In this document: positions 32,363 to 44,635 of the stretch, one piece after another
Layout: every line of letters begins with the position of its first letter
Numbering within the stretch: the first letter of the stretch is position 1
Assembly (NCBI GenBank): GCA_020912385.1
Contig: CP087218.1
Coordinates: forward strand, 930,001 to 994,000
Length of the DNA stretch: 64,000 nt
Direction of reading: 5' to 3'
Source: Neofusicoccum parvum
Lineage: Eukaryota > Ascomycota > Dothideomycetes > Botryosphaeriales > Botryosphaeriaceae
Notes under the pieces: model-generated
Seen by the model: only the letters and a program-made list of their open reading frames with translations
The model's database searches: none
What the model was told of the DNA's origin: nothing
Made by a program: the position numbers and the translations under genes

Positions 32363-34985
32363 TCATTCATCCCTAAAAATCCACTTCCCACCCTCGCACA
32401 TCGCCTCCCTCCACCTCTCCTCCACCACGCCCCTCTCAATCCTCCGCGCCTCCTCCCGATCCCTCTCCTGCTCCTGCGTCCCCGGAAAATCCGCGCGCCA
32501 GAAGCCGGGCGGGCTGCGCGCGCGCACGTGCGCGTGCCGGTGGCGCCCCGCCTGGTTGGCCAGGAGCTTGACCTTTGCCTGGACGACCAGCTCGGCGCGC
32601 TGCGGGGCGGGCATCGCGAACACGCGGTCGGCGTCGTACGAGGAGCCCAGGTACCAGCGGAGGTAGGCGTGGTCGTCGTCGTCGTCGGAGTTGTTGGAGC
32701 TGTCGCGTTGCTGGTCGTCCTGCGGGCTTTGCGTGTCCCAGAAGCTGCGCGGGAGCGGCGGGTTCAGGCCGGCGGCGATCATGGCGCGCAGCTCGCGGCC
32801 GCAGCAGTCGGGCGAAGTGCAACCGGGGAGGCAGGCGCGGGCTTCGCGGCTGCGCACGACTTCGCTGTAGGCGAAGTCGAGGCCGGCGTTGGCGGCGGGG
32901 TTGATTTTGAAGTCGGAGAGTTGGAGGTCGGAGGGAGATTTGCTGCGAAGGGGTTGGCCAGGGAGCTGTTTTTGACGGAGGGGCCGGGCATTGTTGCCTG
33001 GGCGAGGGTGTTTGATGCTTGTCTGCGGGGTTGAGGTTTGAGGGGTTGAAGATTTCTTCTTCGAGCTCTTGGAGGTAGGTGGAGATTGAGGCTTAGGGGT
33101 CATTGTTCGTAACTTCTGTCCAGCGGTTGTTCTCGGGGTAGTGCGAGTAGCACGTCCAGTGGCCGGGGTCCTTGGAGAGCTGAGAATCTTCTTTTCTGGT
33201 GGCGGATGGTCGTACAGCTCGGCGAGGCGACGTCGTGATTCTTGCATCTTTGCTGGAGAAGGATCACGTATCTGTGTCTCTTCTCCATCCTCTGATAGCA
33301 TAGGCACAGCCTTCGCACCCCTGCCCCCCTCATCTCGCCGTCGAGACCGACGAGGGCGGATGGTCTCAAAGAAAGGTTGCGGTCTGATGTTGACATCTCG
33401 AGATCGTAAAGCCTTGGTCTTGCGCGGGTTGTTCGGACTTCTCGTCAATACAGCCTTGACTGTGTCCATGCTGTCATCGTCCTCTTCGGCTATAGGGCTT
33501 GGATCAGAATCCGGAACTTCCAACACAGTATTCTCGTCTTGTGGTTCTGGTTTGATCGACTCTGCAGCATCTATCCCTCTAGTCAATGCTACTGGTAGAC
33601 TTGATGACCGCTCACGGTGCAATTTTGGGCGCGCCTTCGACCAGGAGTCGGGCTGAATTTGCGAGTTTCCGATGACTTTCTCCATGCGGCGACGTTTCCT
33701 TGGTGTCTGGATCTGCAGTCCTACTGCGTCCAAGTCAATGGTGCTGGCTCTGTTGAGCAGAGCCGGAATTGCGTACGATGCAACTTGAGTTTCCCGGGGC
33801 TCGGCCTTGATTATGGGAGGTGGCTCGGTACATCGGCCTGGAGGATCTTGATACACCTCAACGTGCGCAGGATGTTTCCGCTTCAAGGATCGCTCTGAGA
33901 CTATTACCGGATCTTCGTCGTCGGAATGATGTTGTTCAGCAGGTTTTTCGACATCCATGTGCTCATAGTCTTCATCGATGTCCTGAGTTGTCTGGCTGGA
34001 CGTCACTCTCGGAGAGCTGCGATTCGCACGAGAATTTGTCTCATCTAGATCGACCTCAGACTGGGGCTTCTGGGGTTCCGATGAGATTTGGATGGACTCC
34101 TGTTGCGCGATCTGCTCATTCGGGGCATTCCTTTTGGCCTGCGGAAGCTCATCTTCGGCTTCCGCGTGTGGAGCTGGAGGCTCCAACAACCTTGGTGCTC
34201 TAGGTGTGCCCATCTCAGGCAGACTTGCGGTGACTGAGGTCAGAGGGCTTTCATGGCTAGCCAGAAGAAGAGCGGACTGTTCTGCAATCATTTGGCGTAG
34301 TTTATCCGCATCTCCACCAGGTTGTGGTGTGTCTCGCAGGTTCAAGGGCGACGACCCTATGCTCACAGGTGTCGGTGGAGTGTTGACGTCGACTTGAAAG
34401 CCCTTGGACGACTTTCCTTTCCCAACTCGCTGACTGTTCTCCTTCTTTGCGCGGTTCTTGGCAGTCCAGACGTTCCACTCCTTCACGCGGGCTTTCATTA
34501 TGTCATGCTTCGTGGCCAGCCTCTCTGACTTCTGCCTCAGCTCATCGTTTTCTCTGAGGGCATCCTTGTACATGCGCTCGAGTTCCTTGTATTCCTGAAA
34601 AGGCACCGTGGCATCTTGGGTCGGGACTGTCGCCGAACTGCGAGGCGGGGCGTAGGTGTTGGCTTCCGACGGCAGCTCAGTTTGCGTTGCGGCAAGGGAC
34701 GGAGTCTGCATTGCCGCTTCGAGATGCCGCTTTAGCTCTGCATGCTCTCGCTCCAACTCATCGATGCGGACAAGGAGCTTTGTGTTGTTGCGTTCGAGGG
34801 CTCTCTTCTCATTTTGGTCTGGCAATGGTCAGCATGGTCGGCGGGGAAGTTGCACTTGACATACGACGAATATGATTGTTTCGAATGTTTTGCTGCAGAA
34901 TGGTCGAGTGGCGCTCGATTGCATCGTCTCCATCGTCCATTCCATGCCACTGTGAGGCGGCTACGTCTTGCTTCTGATCGTCCAT
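32363..34985 (-). CDS. SAE2: Ctp1/Sae2/CtIP DNA end-resection factor
   Basis: Two exons, 34985-34865 and 34818-32363, with a 46-nt intron (GTATGT...GCCAG), give 858 aa. The true start is upstream of the long frame: exon 1 supplies ERHSTILQQNIRNNHIR, which continues into a coiled coil (about residues 25-75) that should mediate oligomerisation. A long acidic/Ser/Pro-rich disordered middle follows, rich in SP/TP sites for CDK. The C-terminal Sae2-like domain has CLPGCTSPDCCG (about residue 703) and the GRHRHAHVRARSPPGFW block (about 797-813), which contains the RHR motif and the conserved 'PPGFW'. The family activates Mre11-Rad50 to trim double-strand-break ends. The C-terminal 200 codons are clearly more GC-rich than the rest. 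Confidence 0.93.
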
Positions 34986-35342
34986 GACTCGCTTGGTAAC
35001 TAGAGACGCGACATCACGCGTCTAGTTCGCGCTTTCGGTGAGGCTGAGGCGTCAAGAATGGGCGATTGATGGGACGTAATGATCAAGCCGAGTTGAAGGG
35101 TGCTGGAGGGTGCTGGGCGCACCTCGGTGAGGTAGCAGGAATGCCACTGGTGGGCCGAAGGATGCGCTGCGCGTCGCTGCCTACGGTCTTGGCGCGTCGC
35201 GACGCCACTTAGGTGACGCGCTGCACGTGCGCGCTAATTATGGCAATCGATAAGCAAAGCCGTGTTACCTTCCCTTGTGCTCCGGCAGTGACATCCACCG
35301 CCTCTTTCCGCATACGCGCGTCGCCGCCCCGTCGTCCTCACA
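34986..35342. promoter_or_regulatory. divergent promoter, CTP1 / F-box gene
   Basis: 357 bp between head-to-head start codons. An ACGCGT (MluI cell-cycle-box core) lies at 35016-35021 inside a small inverted repeat (AGACGCG 35004-35010, CGCGTCT 35017-35023). A CACGTG E-box lies at 35224-35229, on the F-box side. No TATA box is evident. Confidence 0.5.
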
Positions 35343-37070
35343 ATGCCCAAGCGTCGCGCGGAGGACAGCAGTCAGGACGCGCTGCCTCCGGCGAAGCGCG
35401 GGAGAACGTCCGACCCCGACAAGCTATCACAACTCAGCGATGAGCTTCTCTTGCGCGTCCTGTCCTACGTGCCGGCGTCTGCTCTGAACGTCTGCCAGAG
35501 GTAAGCTTTCTCGCACACTGCGAACTCGAGGTCGACCGCGTGACAAGACTCATGCGCCTCCAGAGTATCAAAAAGATTCCACGCCATCGCCAGCGACCAT
35601 CAACTGTGGAAAGCTGCATACTACAACCGCTTCGTCAGGCCTCGAGCATCGCGATTACCCGGCATCAAGGACGCGAATACACCCCACCATCTTCACTTCT
35701 CTTCCAAACTATCGAAATGGCTTGACGAAGCGAACTTGGTGAAACGAGGCAAAGAAACAAATTGGAAGAGGCAATACAAGCTGCGCCACAACTGGTCGCG
35801 AGGAAGCTGTGATGTAAATGAGATTCCGCTATCGGAGACGCCACCCGTTCCTCCGATACTGGTGCATCTCCATGACGGGATCATCTACACTGCAGATTCT
35901 ATCGCCGGACTGCGCGCATGGTCTACCAAGGAGGACCGCAGCCTGCTTGCAAGCAGCGCCCTAAAGCAAGACAAAGACTGCCCAAGCTCTGCGCCCACAT
36001 CCTTGGCCGTGGACACGGACGAAGGAAGCTCCCTGACGCAGCGAGTAGTCGTGGGGTTTGAGAACGGGAGTTTCTCCATCTACCGTCTCACTCCAGCGAC
36101 CATGACTTTGACTTTAATCTACGAGCATCCAGCATCATCTAACGGCATGCTCTCAGCTCTTGCCTACGCATCTCCTTACCTATTAACAATGACCGGCATG
36201 CAACTTTTATCACTTTACAGTTTTCCCAATGAACCGCGAGAAGAACAGACAAGAGAGATTTTGGATCCGCCGCGGTTACTCTACTCTCTCCGGTCGCATA
36301 CTGTCTGGCCACCATTATCGCTCTCAATTCGTCCATCTTCCCAGAATGTTGTGGCATCGATTGCATATGCATTGCCTACGTACTTCTCTGGATGGTCCGT
36401 CGGCATTCAGGAGATGCGCATCACCGCCGAGGGAAAACTAATAGACTCAAGGCTCGCGTCGGCAGACCACCCGGGCTTCCAGTCTCTGTCATCAAATTTA
36501 AACTTCCCACCGTCTCCTGGAGGACAGTCGGATCCAGGCACGCCGGTTCCATCGGTACCTATTTGCTCAAAACCGACATCTCTTTCATACTCACATCCTT
36601 ATCTACTCAGTTCACATCCAGACAATACTCTGACGCTATACATGGTTACTTCAACAGCTTCTTCACTAAATATTGGATCAGGAACCAGACTATGGGGGCA
36701 TACTTCTTCAGTCTCTGGTGCCCAAGTAGGCGGGAGAGGCAAAGCCGTGTCGGTTAGTTCGCGAGGAGATGAACTCCGTGTTTGGGAGTTGGAAGGAGGA
36801 ATGACTTCGTCTGCGAACAGAAGGCGCCAACCAGCCGGAGAACTGAGCATTCGCATTAAACCTGAGAAGAGGAACCCCTCCGGAACGGACTCGGAATCTC
36901 CACCTGATACCACAGGCCAGCATAGACCTGGACCCGGATTTGCCCTGGAGCAAAGCCTTGATGAGATGACGGTGACAAAAGGCTGGATCGGGTTTGATGA
37001 GGAGAAAGTGTTCGTGTTGCGAGAGCGGAGCGAGGGGAGCCAAGCGTTAGTCGTGTATGATTTCACCTAG
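35343..37070 (+). CDS. F-box protein with WD-like beta-propeller
   Basis: Two exons, 35343-35500 and 35564-37070, with a 63-nt intron (GTAAGC...CTCCAG), give 554 aa. The N-terminus is basic (KRRAEDSS). An F-box follows at about residues 27-75: LSQLSDELLLRVLSYVPASA, then after the intron VSKRFHAIASDHQLWKA. The intron splits the F-box codon-exactly. The rest has weak WD-type strands such as ILVHLHDGIIYTADSIAGL, DELRVWELEGG and the C-terminal ALVVYDFT, which suggest a divergent propeller. F-box proteins bind Skp1 and pick substrates for SCF ubiquitin ligases. The substrate here is unknown. The gene shares its promoter region with CTP1. Confidence 0.88.
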
Positions 37071-37296
37071 AGACCCGAATCCTTCGGGTCGATAGGACAA
37101 TGAGTGCGGTTGTGGCCTCACGTACCACTTTGTTGTGACGATGATGGCCTCGATTGGGCAGTGTGTTGTGTTGAGGTGCTCCGAAGACGAACGCCGTTGC
37201 GTTTGCTGTCCAACTTCTGCATCAGAGACGACATTTTTGGTTGCACAAAACGATGATTACCCGGAAAGGCCACTCTCGATCGATATCCACGACGCA

Positions 37297-37468
37297 TGAG
37301 GTCGGTTCGGAAAGTATTGCAACGCCTGCATACCGTCATGACCAGTTGAAGCGTCCGTCCGGACGGCTGTTCCTTTTCCTTTATTGCACATCCACGTCCA
37401 GACGAATGCTTCAGCTGCCCATACGTGAAGAGTTTGTTCTGGTTGCAATACTACCCGAACCGATCTCA
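37297..37468 (+). mobile_element. MITE-like foldback element, copy D (longest)
   Basis: 172 bp. The ends TGAGGTCGGTTCGG and CCGAACCGATCTCA are near-perfect complements. The arms continue as AAAGTATTGCAAC / GTTGCAATACT and CCAGTTGAAGCGTCCGTCCG / GACGAATGCTTCAGCTGCCC. TA follows the right end (37469-37470), and the left flank is CA, a one-base mismatch to a TA duplication. It lies 226 bp after the stop of the F-box gene. Confidence 0.88.
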
Positions 37469-38513
37469 TACACGGTTTTCATGCTTCCAGGGTCCAGGAT
37501 TCTCGTCGGCGGCAAATCAGCAGGTTCCGAGGGCCATGCCAGAGCAACGGGCGGCAGATGCAACACGCACGACTCTCGTGACCCAGCACGGGGCCGGACG
37601 CACATGTGAAGTGTATCTTGCCGTCCTGGAGACATTGGACATGTTTCATTGAGTCTTGACCGCTTCTCGTTTATGTCTATCGCAAACTTCAACACCAACC
37701 CGATCCTCTCCAGTCACTGGATACGTTGTCGCCACCTCTAGTCGGAAATGGCAGGAACTCCTCCAGCCGCCCCGCCGCGACGGCAGCGCCGCGCTCCTTC
37801 GAGCCGTTCCGGCGCTCAGTCCTCTCGGCATCGAAATTTACAGACCTCGATCGAGACTCCTGCCTCACCGCACGGCTCGCGCTGCTTCCTTCGGCGCCAT
37901 CACCGGCGGTGGCGGGCCAGCGGCACGTGCTTCCTTCCCGGGCTGACAGCTGCTGTGCGACCACGGCCGTCACGAGCCTCAACCGCCAGTGCGCCTGCAC
38001 AACATCTGCTCGAGCGGGTCCACTTGGCTGCGCGGGCATCAAAGCTTGCGGCGGGGTGGGCAGATCAAGCAGACCAGAGACTCCACCAACCAGCGGCTTG
38101 GGGACGTGAAGCAGAGGCTGTCTACATCAGACAAATCCGCAGCTGCGCACACGGCCTGCATGTTTCTTTTTGGGACGCAAACCGAAAGGTTCTGACACTC
38201 TCGCTAAACAGCAGGGAACGCGCCCCGACGTTCAACCAGGGCTAGCGCCGCCTTCCACCCACCTTGAATTCGCCGCCGCCGCTCCGCTTCTCATATAAAG
38301 CGCCCAACCCTCCCATTCTGCCTGCGCTCCACCTCTGCACGACAAGACCCTTTTCGCGCTAAACCGAGCCTTCGACACTCCAGCCCAATTTCCTCGGTAC
38401 GCCTGCCCAGCGCCCAGCGCCCAGCGCCCCGCCACCTGCCACTCGCTTCGTGCCTTACTGACGCCGCCGCCAGACTCTTCACCTCAACCACACCACACCC
38501 CACCCACCTCACC
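37469..38513. promoter_or_regulatory. GIS2 upstream region with TATA-like box
   Basis: About 1 kb with no recognised gene. TATAAAG is at 38294-38300, 214-220 nt before the GIS2 ATG. C-rich/pyrimidine tracts follow, as is usual before highly expressed fungal genes. Confidence 0.45.
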
Positions 38514-39530
38514 ATGGACTTCTCCGCTCCTCCTGCCCGCGGCTGCTACAACTGTACGTCCTGCCCTTTCTCTTGCGCACACGCGACGCCTGCGTAGGCG
38601 CCCCGCCTGCCTGCCCTTCGCACACTCTGCATACAAAATTCGCATTAAGCTCTCACATACAGCGGGGACGGTTCGTTGAGCTGTAGATCCGAGTGGAGTC
38701 CTTGCGACACCCACAACGAGCGGCCTTGGTTGTGCACTGCGCGCGAGCCCCAGCGTCATGGCGCTCGCGCACGGCGACCGGCCAAGGCCACCGCACCCGA
38801 TGTGACCTTCTGTGAAACGTCCACCTCTCCCACCACTTGTGTCTTCTAGCATCCTGTCCGTTGTCGTTGTTGTCCAATTGTCGCGCATGAGGCCCATGGC
38901 GCCTCGACCAGCGTCCACTTTCACTTCTCTCCGCGCCAAAGCCGAGAGAACTTTAGCTAATCGAGGAGAAGGCGGCGACACCTCGCACCAGGCTAGGGAC
39001 TGCCCCACCAAGGGCAACCCCACCTGCTACAACTGCGGCGAGCAGGGCCACCTGAGCAGGGAGTGCGCTCAGCCCCAGGCTGAGAAGCCCTGCTACCGCT
39101 GCGGCAAGGTCGGTCACCTGTCCCGCGAGTGCCCCGAGGGTGGTGCCCCCGGCATGGGCGCTGGCCAGGAGTGCTACAAGTGCGGCAAGGTCGGCCACAT
39201 CGCTCGCAACTGCAACTCGTATGGCGGTGGTTTCGGCGGCGGCAGCGGCGGCTACGGCGGCGGCAGCGGTGGCGGCTTCGGCGGTCCTCGTGGCCAGACC
39301 TGCTACTCTTGCGGCGGCTACGGTCACATGTCGCGCGACTGCACCCAGGGTCAGAAGTGCTACAACTGTAAGTCCATCACAACCCAGCGCGTCCAGCAAT
39401 CTTACTGATGCTTGTCATAGGCGGCGAGGTTGGCCACCTGTCCAGGGACTGCCCGTCTGAGACTTCGAACGAGCGTGTTTGCTACAAGTGCAAGCAGCCC
39501 GGTCACGTCCAGGCTGCCTGCCCCAACTAA
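38514..39530 (+). CDS. GIS2: Gis2/CNBP-type zinc-knuckle nucleic-acid-binding protein
   Basis: Three exons, 38514-38553, 38972-39367 and 39421-39530, give 181 aa. Seven CCHC knuckles (Cx2Cx4Hx4C) are seen once introns are removed. They begin [14 protein letters not shown] and continue [70 protein letters not shown] and [15 protein letters not shown] Gly/Ser-rich linker sits between knuckles 4 and 5. Seven knuckles is the Gis2/CNBP count. These proteins bind single-stranded nucleic acid and influence translation and stress granules. Intron 1 is long (418 nt). Both introns fall after the T of the second Cys codon of a CYNC motif. The larger frame at 38812 that reads into exon 2 is an intron artefact. 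Confidence 0.94.
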
Positions 39531-42030
39531 GCTGACCTCTCGTTGATGGCGCAAGTTTGAGGTCGCGGCTGCCGGGAAGGGGTAGCTACGTAGTTGGACT
39601 CGACCGCGGTGGACTTCGCTCGACGAAGTGGTGCCGTCCTCATGATTACGACCATTTCCTTCTCTTGTAAAAGATCTTCAGCCATGGGATCATCAGCTTC
39701 TTCGGCTGGCCTCTTGCCTTATTCGCGGCATGAGCGAGTTCTTGCTTTTTTCTTAATCATCATAAGTGCGACAGCGGATCAACGATCCGACAGATTGGAC
39801 TCCGGGACCGGGACAAAAACCGATGGTGGGAAAAAAGGGATTGCTTTTCAGATCGGGTGCAGGCTGAGTTGGAGGTCTGCAGACACTCATCTTGCGGGAT
39901 GCCAGCGAGCATGGGAAATTAGGTGTTTCTTCATCTTCATAAAAGACCGGTGGCGGAACGACGATAATAATCAGAGAACGAGTCAACGGCCGAGACAGCG
40001 GGCACCTAACGCCCTTTATATGTGTGTGCACGCGAGCTAGCAATGACGAGAGCGACACCATGTTGGCGCAACACGTGGGGCGCTGGCAGGCTTTAGCGGA
40101 GATCGCAAGCCTTCGCTGTCCTTCCACCACCCTCGCGCCCAGCATGACTCTTCCCGCTTCGGACCGTCGGCAGTAATCCGAACCAAAAGAAGAAGAGGCA
40201 TCCCAGAAGTGGCCGCGTGGATCGTCAATTCGATGCTTGGCACCAACTCAATCGCTGATATGCTTACAGCTGTGTCATCGCAAAGGGAGCAAAAGAGGAC
40301 CGGGCGGCGCAGCAGCTTCCCCTCTTCGGCGTTCCAGCTACCACACCCCTCCCTGCTGCTGGGATCGCCAAGCAAGACCGCTGACCCGGAATGCCACGGA
40401 GCCACCGTTGCTTCTTCCTCCAAGTCAGCCGGCTGGTAGATCATAGGCGGTAAGCTCCTAGCCTGCCTGTTGCTGCGTCATCGGAGCAGGCCTGAAGCTG
40501 CTCTCCGCATGCGCAGCTCTCGCTATCAGCCACTGCCCCGCCGGGAGGCGACGAGGGGGGCAGGCTGGGCTGCTGTCATCCGTCGATGTCGATGCCGATG
40601 CAGGCGGCCAGCGGAGGGAACGGCCGGCTGGCGTGCACGCGGGCATCGCATCATCCTCCGCAGATTACCTCTTTTCAGGTCGCTGACAGAGAACAGCAGG
40701 CTCACGCGCTATGCCGGGCGTGCAAGGCGTGACAACTTACCTCAAGACTGCTTTTTTTGTAGATGCCTTCGTTCAGGGTTGCGGATTGGCTTCGGTGGCT
40801 GAAGTCAAACGTCAAACCAGGGCCGCGGAGGCTGAAAAATTGGCTCCTGTGTCACAGCCCATGAGCCACAACCGCAACGTCCGCCGGCGACGACCCGGCC
40901 GTCGAACTTCTCTCCGCTCGCGCCTTACCCGCTCTCATGGATTTCCAAGCTCTTCCGACGGCCAGCAGGGTATGCGCACGGGCAGTTTCGCATTGACGAC
41001 TGGACTCCCGTGCCGTGCGGCTCACCACACCCTCTCCGGCTGCCTGATTCGGGACGACGATGATGCTCCGTCATGCTGCGTCCTGCCGTTGCAATCCCGT
41101 GATTCGTCGCTCTGCGTTTTCCAGTGGCGTCCCGGCGGACGGAGCTGGCGCCTGCGGGCGGGCGGGAAACGGGTCCGTGGATGCGAAGCCGACGGCTCAG
41201 GCTCTGGCGGCAGACAGGCGCCGGAGGGGAGAGAAGCGGACGGTGGCACATGGACAAGCAAACATGTTTTTCTTCATGTGGAGGGGACGCGCCGCGTGTC
41301 ACCGTATCCCGAAACGAGCGCTGTGGCCGCACCATCAGCGATCATCACGGCGTTAAGGCCGAGGCGGTTTCGAAACGTACGCTCGACTTGCCCCGTCTCC
41401 CAATGAGTCGCCACAGCTGGGCCAACCCGCGCCGGCTGCACGCCTTCCGCCAGGCACAGCACTGGCTTGCAGGCGTCCACACGACGGGTGGTGATGACGG
41501 CAGGGCGGCGCGCTTCCCACCGCTGCGGCTTCCCGCCGTCAAGGTCTCCCCATCATGACTCCCGCACTCCACACGTCCGGGTGCCAGCCACAGAACGCGC
41601 AATCAAGCACCGCGAAGCATCTCGCCGCTGCCAATCCCGGCCGCCTCTTCCGTCAGCCGCGCTCCGTGGTTGGTTCGGCGCTGCCGCGCCCTCATGCAAA
41701 CCTGGAAGTCCCAGCGCGCTTGGTCGCGCCTGAATCTCAACCCGCCGCCGCCGCCGATGGCGGCCCCTCGGACTTTGCAGCTGGCGCGGGTGTTTCGTTC
41801 GGCGGGAGCACCTGCCTGCTTCGCTGATCAGCCCTGCGGGCTTTCTCCAAATGGCCGTCTGCTTTTATATATGTCGCTGCGGATCCTTATTTCTGCACCT
41901 GCCCATTAAAACCGCGAATACGCCCAGGCTTGCCCTTGGCCTGTATTCGCTCCTTTTGGTCTCTGTCGCCATCCCGCCGCTCTTTGACGTGATCTCTCTT
42001 CAGCCCAGTGCTTTTGTTTCTTTGCTTACC
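39531..42030. other. long intergenic, GIS2 to arylsulfotransferase-like gene
   Basis: 2.5 kb. The first 500 bases are the GIS2 3' flank. The 40.4-41.8 kb part is GC-rich with overlapping spurious frames. A TATA-like element at 41877-41882 belongs to the next gene. I see no gene, RNA or repeat that I can support. Confidence 0.5.
41877..41882 (+). promoter_or_regulatory. TATA box of arylsulfotransferase-like gene
   Basis: TATATA within TTTTATATAT, about 150 nt before the ATG at 42031. Confidence 0.5.
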
Positions 42031-43837
42031 ATGGCCGGCTTTACCCCTGCGCCCAGGGCGCGCAATGCGCTCGCCGCGGCCGCCTTTTCCCTTTTCGCCC
42101 TGACGGCGGCTCAGGACAATGTTACCGAACCGCTTTCTACGTTCTATACTGTATGAAACTGCTTCGAAAACGTGTGGAATACGACGTGGGTGCTGACGCC
42201 ATCCTTCTCCACAGCGCCCGGACTTGACGCCACCCGCTCTCAACTGCTCGATCCAAGAAGACGGCCTCGCTCCTGGTGTGTAGTCCTAAATAAGCTCACG
42301 GCTGGCGGCGCCTCCCCCACAGCGATCGGCTCCCTTGCTAAGAAAAGAATTAAGGTTACATCTTCATTGCGCCATACGGAGCCACACAGTCCGGTCCTTA
42401 CATTTTCGACAAGTCTTGCGTCAGTACCTGACAATCTCCCGAGCACGTACATTTCTAGGTGTAATTTGCTGATACCTTGAGCAGAACTTGGTCTGGTCTG
42501 GCTTCGGCTTTTCCGGTCCCGAGACCTCCCACGATGTCCAGGTGTGCACGTACAACGGCGAAGACCACCTCTGTTTCGAGCAGGGGAATCAGTTGAAGGG
42601 ATACGCTCGCGGCCATGGCCTGATTGTCGACAAGTCGTACTCAATCGTCAAGTCGGTCGAGGTGGGCGGTAGCGGCGTTCCGTCCGTGGACATGCACGAG
42701 TTCAACGTCATTGACGACGGCAAGTCGGCGCTGGTTACCGCGTATATGACCATCCCATACGACCTGAGTGACTACGGCATCACCACTGGCGTTGGATATC
42801 TCCAGGATGGCACTTTCCAGGAGATCGAGATTGATACCGGCAAGATGCTGTTCGAGTGGCGTGCCATTGACCATGTGGCGTTGAACGCTTCGTACGTTCT
42901 GCCGAACGCTTCGGACACCTCTGGAACTGGTCTTTCACCGAGCTCTCCTTGGGATTGGTTCCACATCAACTCCGTCGACAAGTCTTCGTACTCCAACACC
43001 TACCTGATCTCCGCCCGCAGTGTCTCCTCGATCTACAACCTCAACACCACCGACGGCAGCATCATCTGGACGCTTTCAGCCGGCGGTGCTTACACTGACT
43101 TCGACTGCACCAACTTCAACTTCTCGTACCAGCACGACGCACGCTTCGTGCAGGAAAACACCACGCACACGATCATCTCGCTCTACGACAATGCCTCCAA
43201 CGGCTACAACCAAACCTCGCCCGAATCCTCGTCCATGGTCATCGCCCTCGACCACACTACCAACAAGGCCACGATGCTCCAGCGCATCACGGCGCCACCG
43301 GCCGGCGGCCTCCTGTCGAGCTCGCAGGGCAACACGCAGATCCTGCCCAACGGCAACTTCTTCAACGGCTGGGGCAGCATCGACGCCGTCTCAGAGCACG
43401 CCCCGGACGGCACGCCGCTCCTCTACGCCACCTGGGGCGCGTACCCGGTCATGAACTACCGCGCCTGGTCGTTCAACTGGACCGCGGCGCCCAAGACGGA
43501 GCCGGCGCTGTACGCCTTCTCCAAGAACGCGACGTCGGCGGCGCCGACCTCCATCTTCGTGTCGTGGAACGGCGCCACGGAGGTGCAGTCCTGGCGCTTC
43601 TACGGCGGCGCCGCGGCCGACGCGGTGACCACGGTGCTGGGCGAGACGGCGAAGGCCGGCTTCGAGACGGGGTACCAGGCCGACGGCTTCAACGCGTTCG
43701 TGGCGGTCGAGGCGCTGGATGGCGCGGGCAACGTGCTGAGCAGGAGCAGCGCGCTCAAGACGTTCGTGCCCAACGCCGTGTATGCCGATCTGTGCGATGA
43801 GGTCGAGTGTCCGCAGGCCACGGCGTACTCGTCCTGA
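42031..43837 (+). CDS. secreted arylsulfotransferase-like (ASST family) protein
   Basis: Four exons, 42031-42150, 42215-42275, 42355-42419 and 42485-43837, give 532 aa. A signal peptide ends near ALTAAQDN. Exons 2 and 3 supply RPDLTPPALNCSIQEDGLAP and YIFIAPYGATQSGPYIFDKS, the usual start of the fungal Arylsulfotran_2 propeller. Later motifs include VDMHEFNVIDDGKSALVTAY, WDWFHINSVDKSSYSNTYLI and QHDARFV, with His residues in positions typical of the fold. About a dozen N-x-S/T sites agree with secretion. Bacterial ASST transfers sulfate between phenols, but activity of fungal members is unproven. No C-terminal anchor is seen; the protein ends soon after a Cys-rich EVECPQ segment. Confidence 0.9.
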
Positions 43838-44635
43838 GGGTTAGTGAGGAGTGCGAGCGCGAGCGCGAGCGCGAGTGCGACAAGCCTACCTAAGCCGCCA
43901 TATGGCCGGCCGCATTCAGGTGCCGGTAGGAAGGCCATCCGGGGAGCGGTTTTGGGTGCGGTGGGGTGCGCGGTGTTCGTGGGAGGGTTGGTTTGAGTGA
44001 CGGTGGGGGGTTTCGCTTCTTTTGTGTATATTTACCCTGTATGGCTTGGTGGTGCGGCGGTACGGTGGGAAGGGAACATGATATTGAAGGTAGGATATTG
44101 AAAGTATTCCAGTAGGGTCATTGTAATGGATTGATACGACGATTGCCTTTTCCGGAAACTTGTACCCAACACGTACGGGTATAGATCCAGGGCAAAGAGA
44201 TATGTACCTTGTGAAACATCAATGACGTACTTGAGGAGCTGTCTATAGGCTTTCACCAAAGGGAGCCAAAACTCATCACATGTTAGATGCTTCATCCCGA
44301 GATAACGCATCATATTTGCATGCGGTCCAAAAGATGTTAGAGAATATTTTCTTAATGACTAATGTTTTGACATGAAGAGTTTGAATGAAATGCTATAAAT
44401 ACCACCCGTCTAAACCGGCAACCAGAAATGCCCCTGCCTCGCGCTAAAGGGTATGCAATCATAAGAGGATCTTTAAAAAAAACGTCGTAGCCTCGAAGAT
44501 GATGGTCGTGATGTCGTCAAATTCTTTGAGCGATGGCCGTGAAATTATTCCACACTGAGTCCGTCTGAACGGCCAGAGAAGAGCCGAGAGACGGGGTAGG
44601 TCGCGGGCAGCCTTCGACGTGCGTTCCGGGGAGGT
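43838..44635. other. convergent intergenic with short tandem repeat
   Basis: Four to five GCGAGC units lie at 43853-43880, directly after the stop. The 44.05-44.5 kb part is AT-rich, likely 3' UTR/flank of both convergent genes. No gene is seen. Confidence 0.55.
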
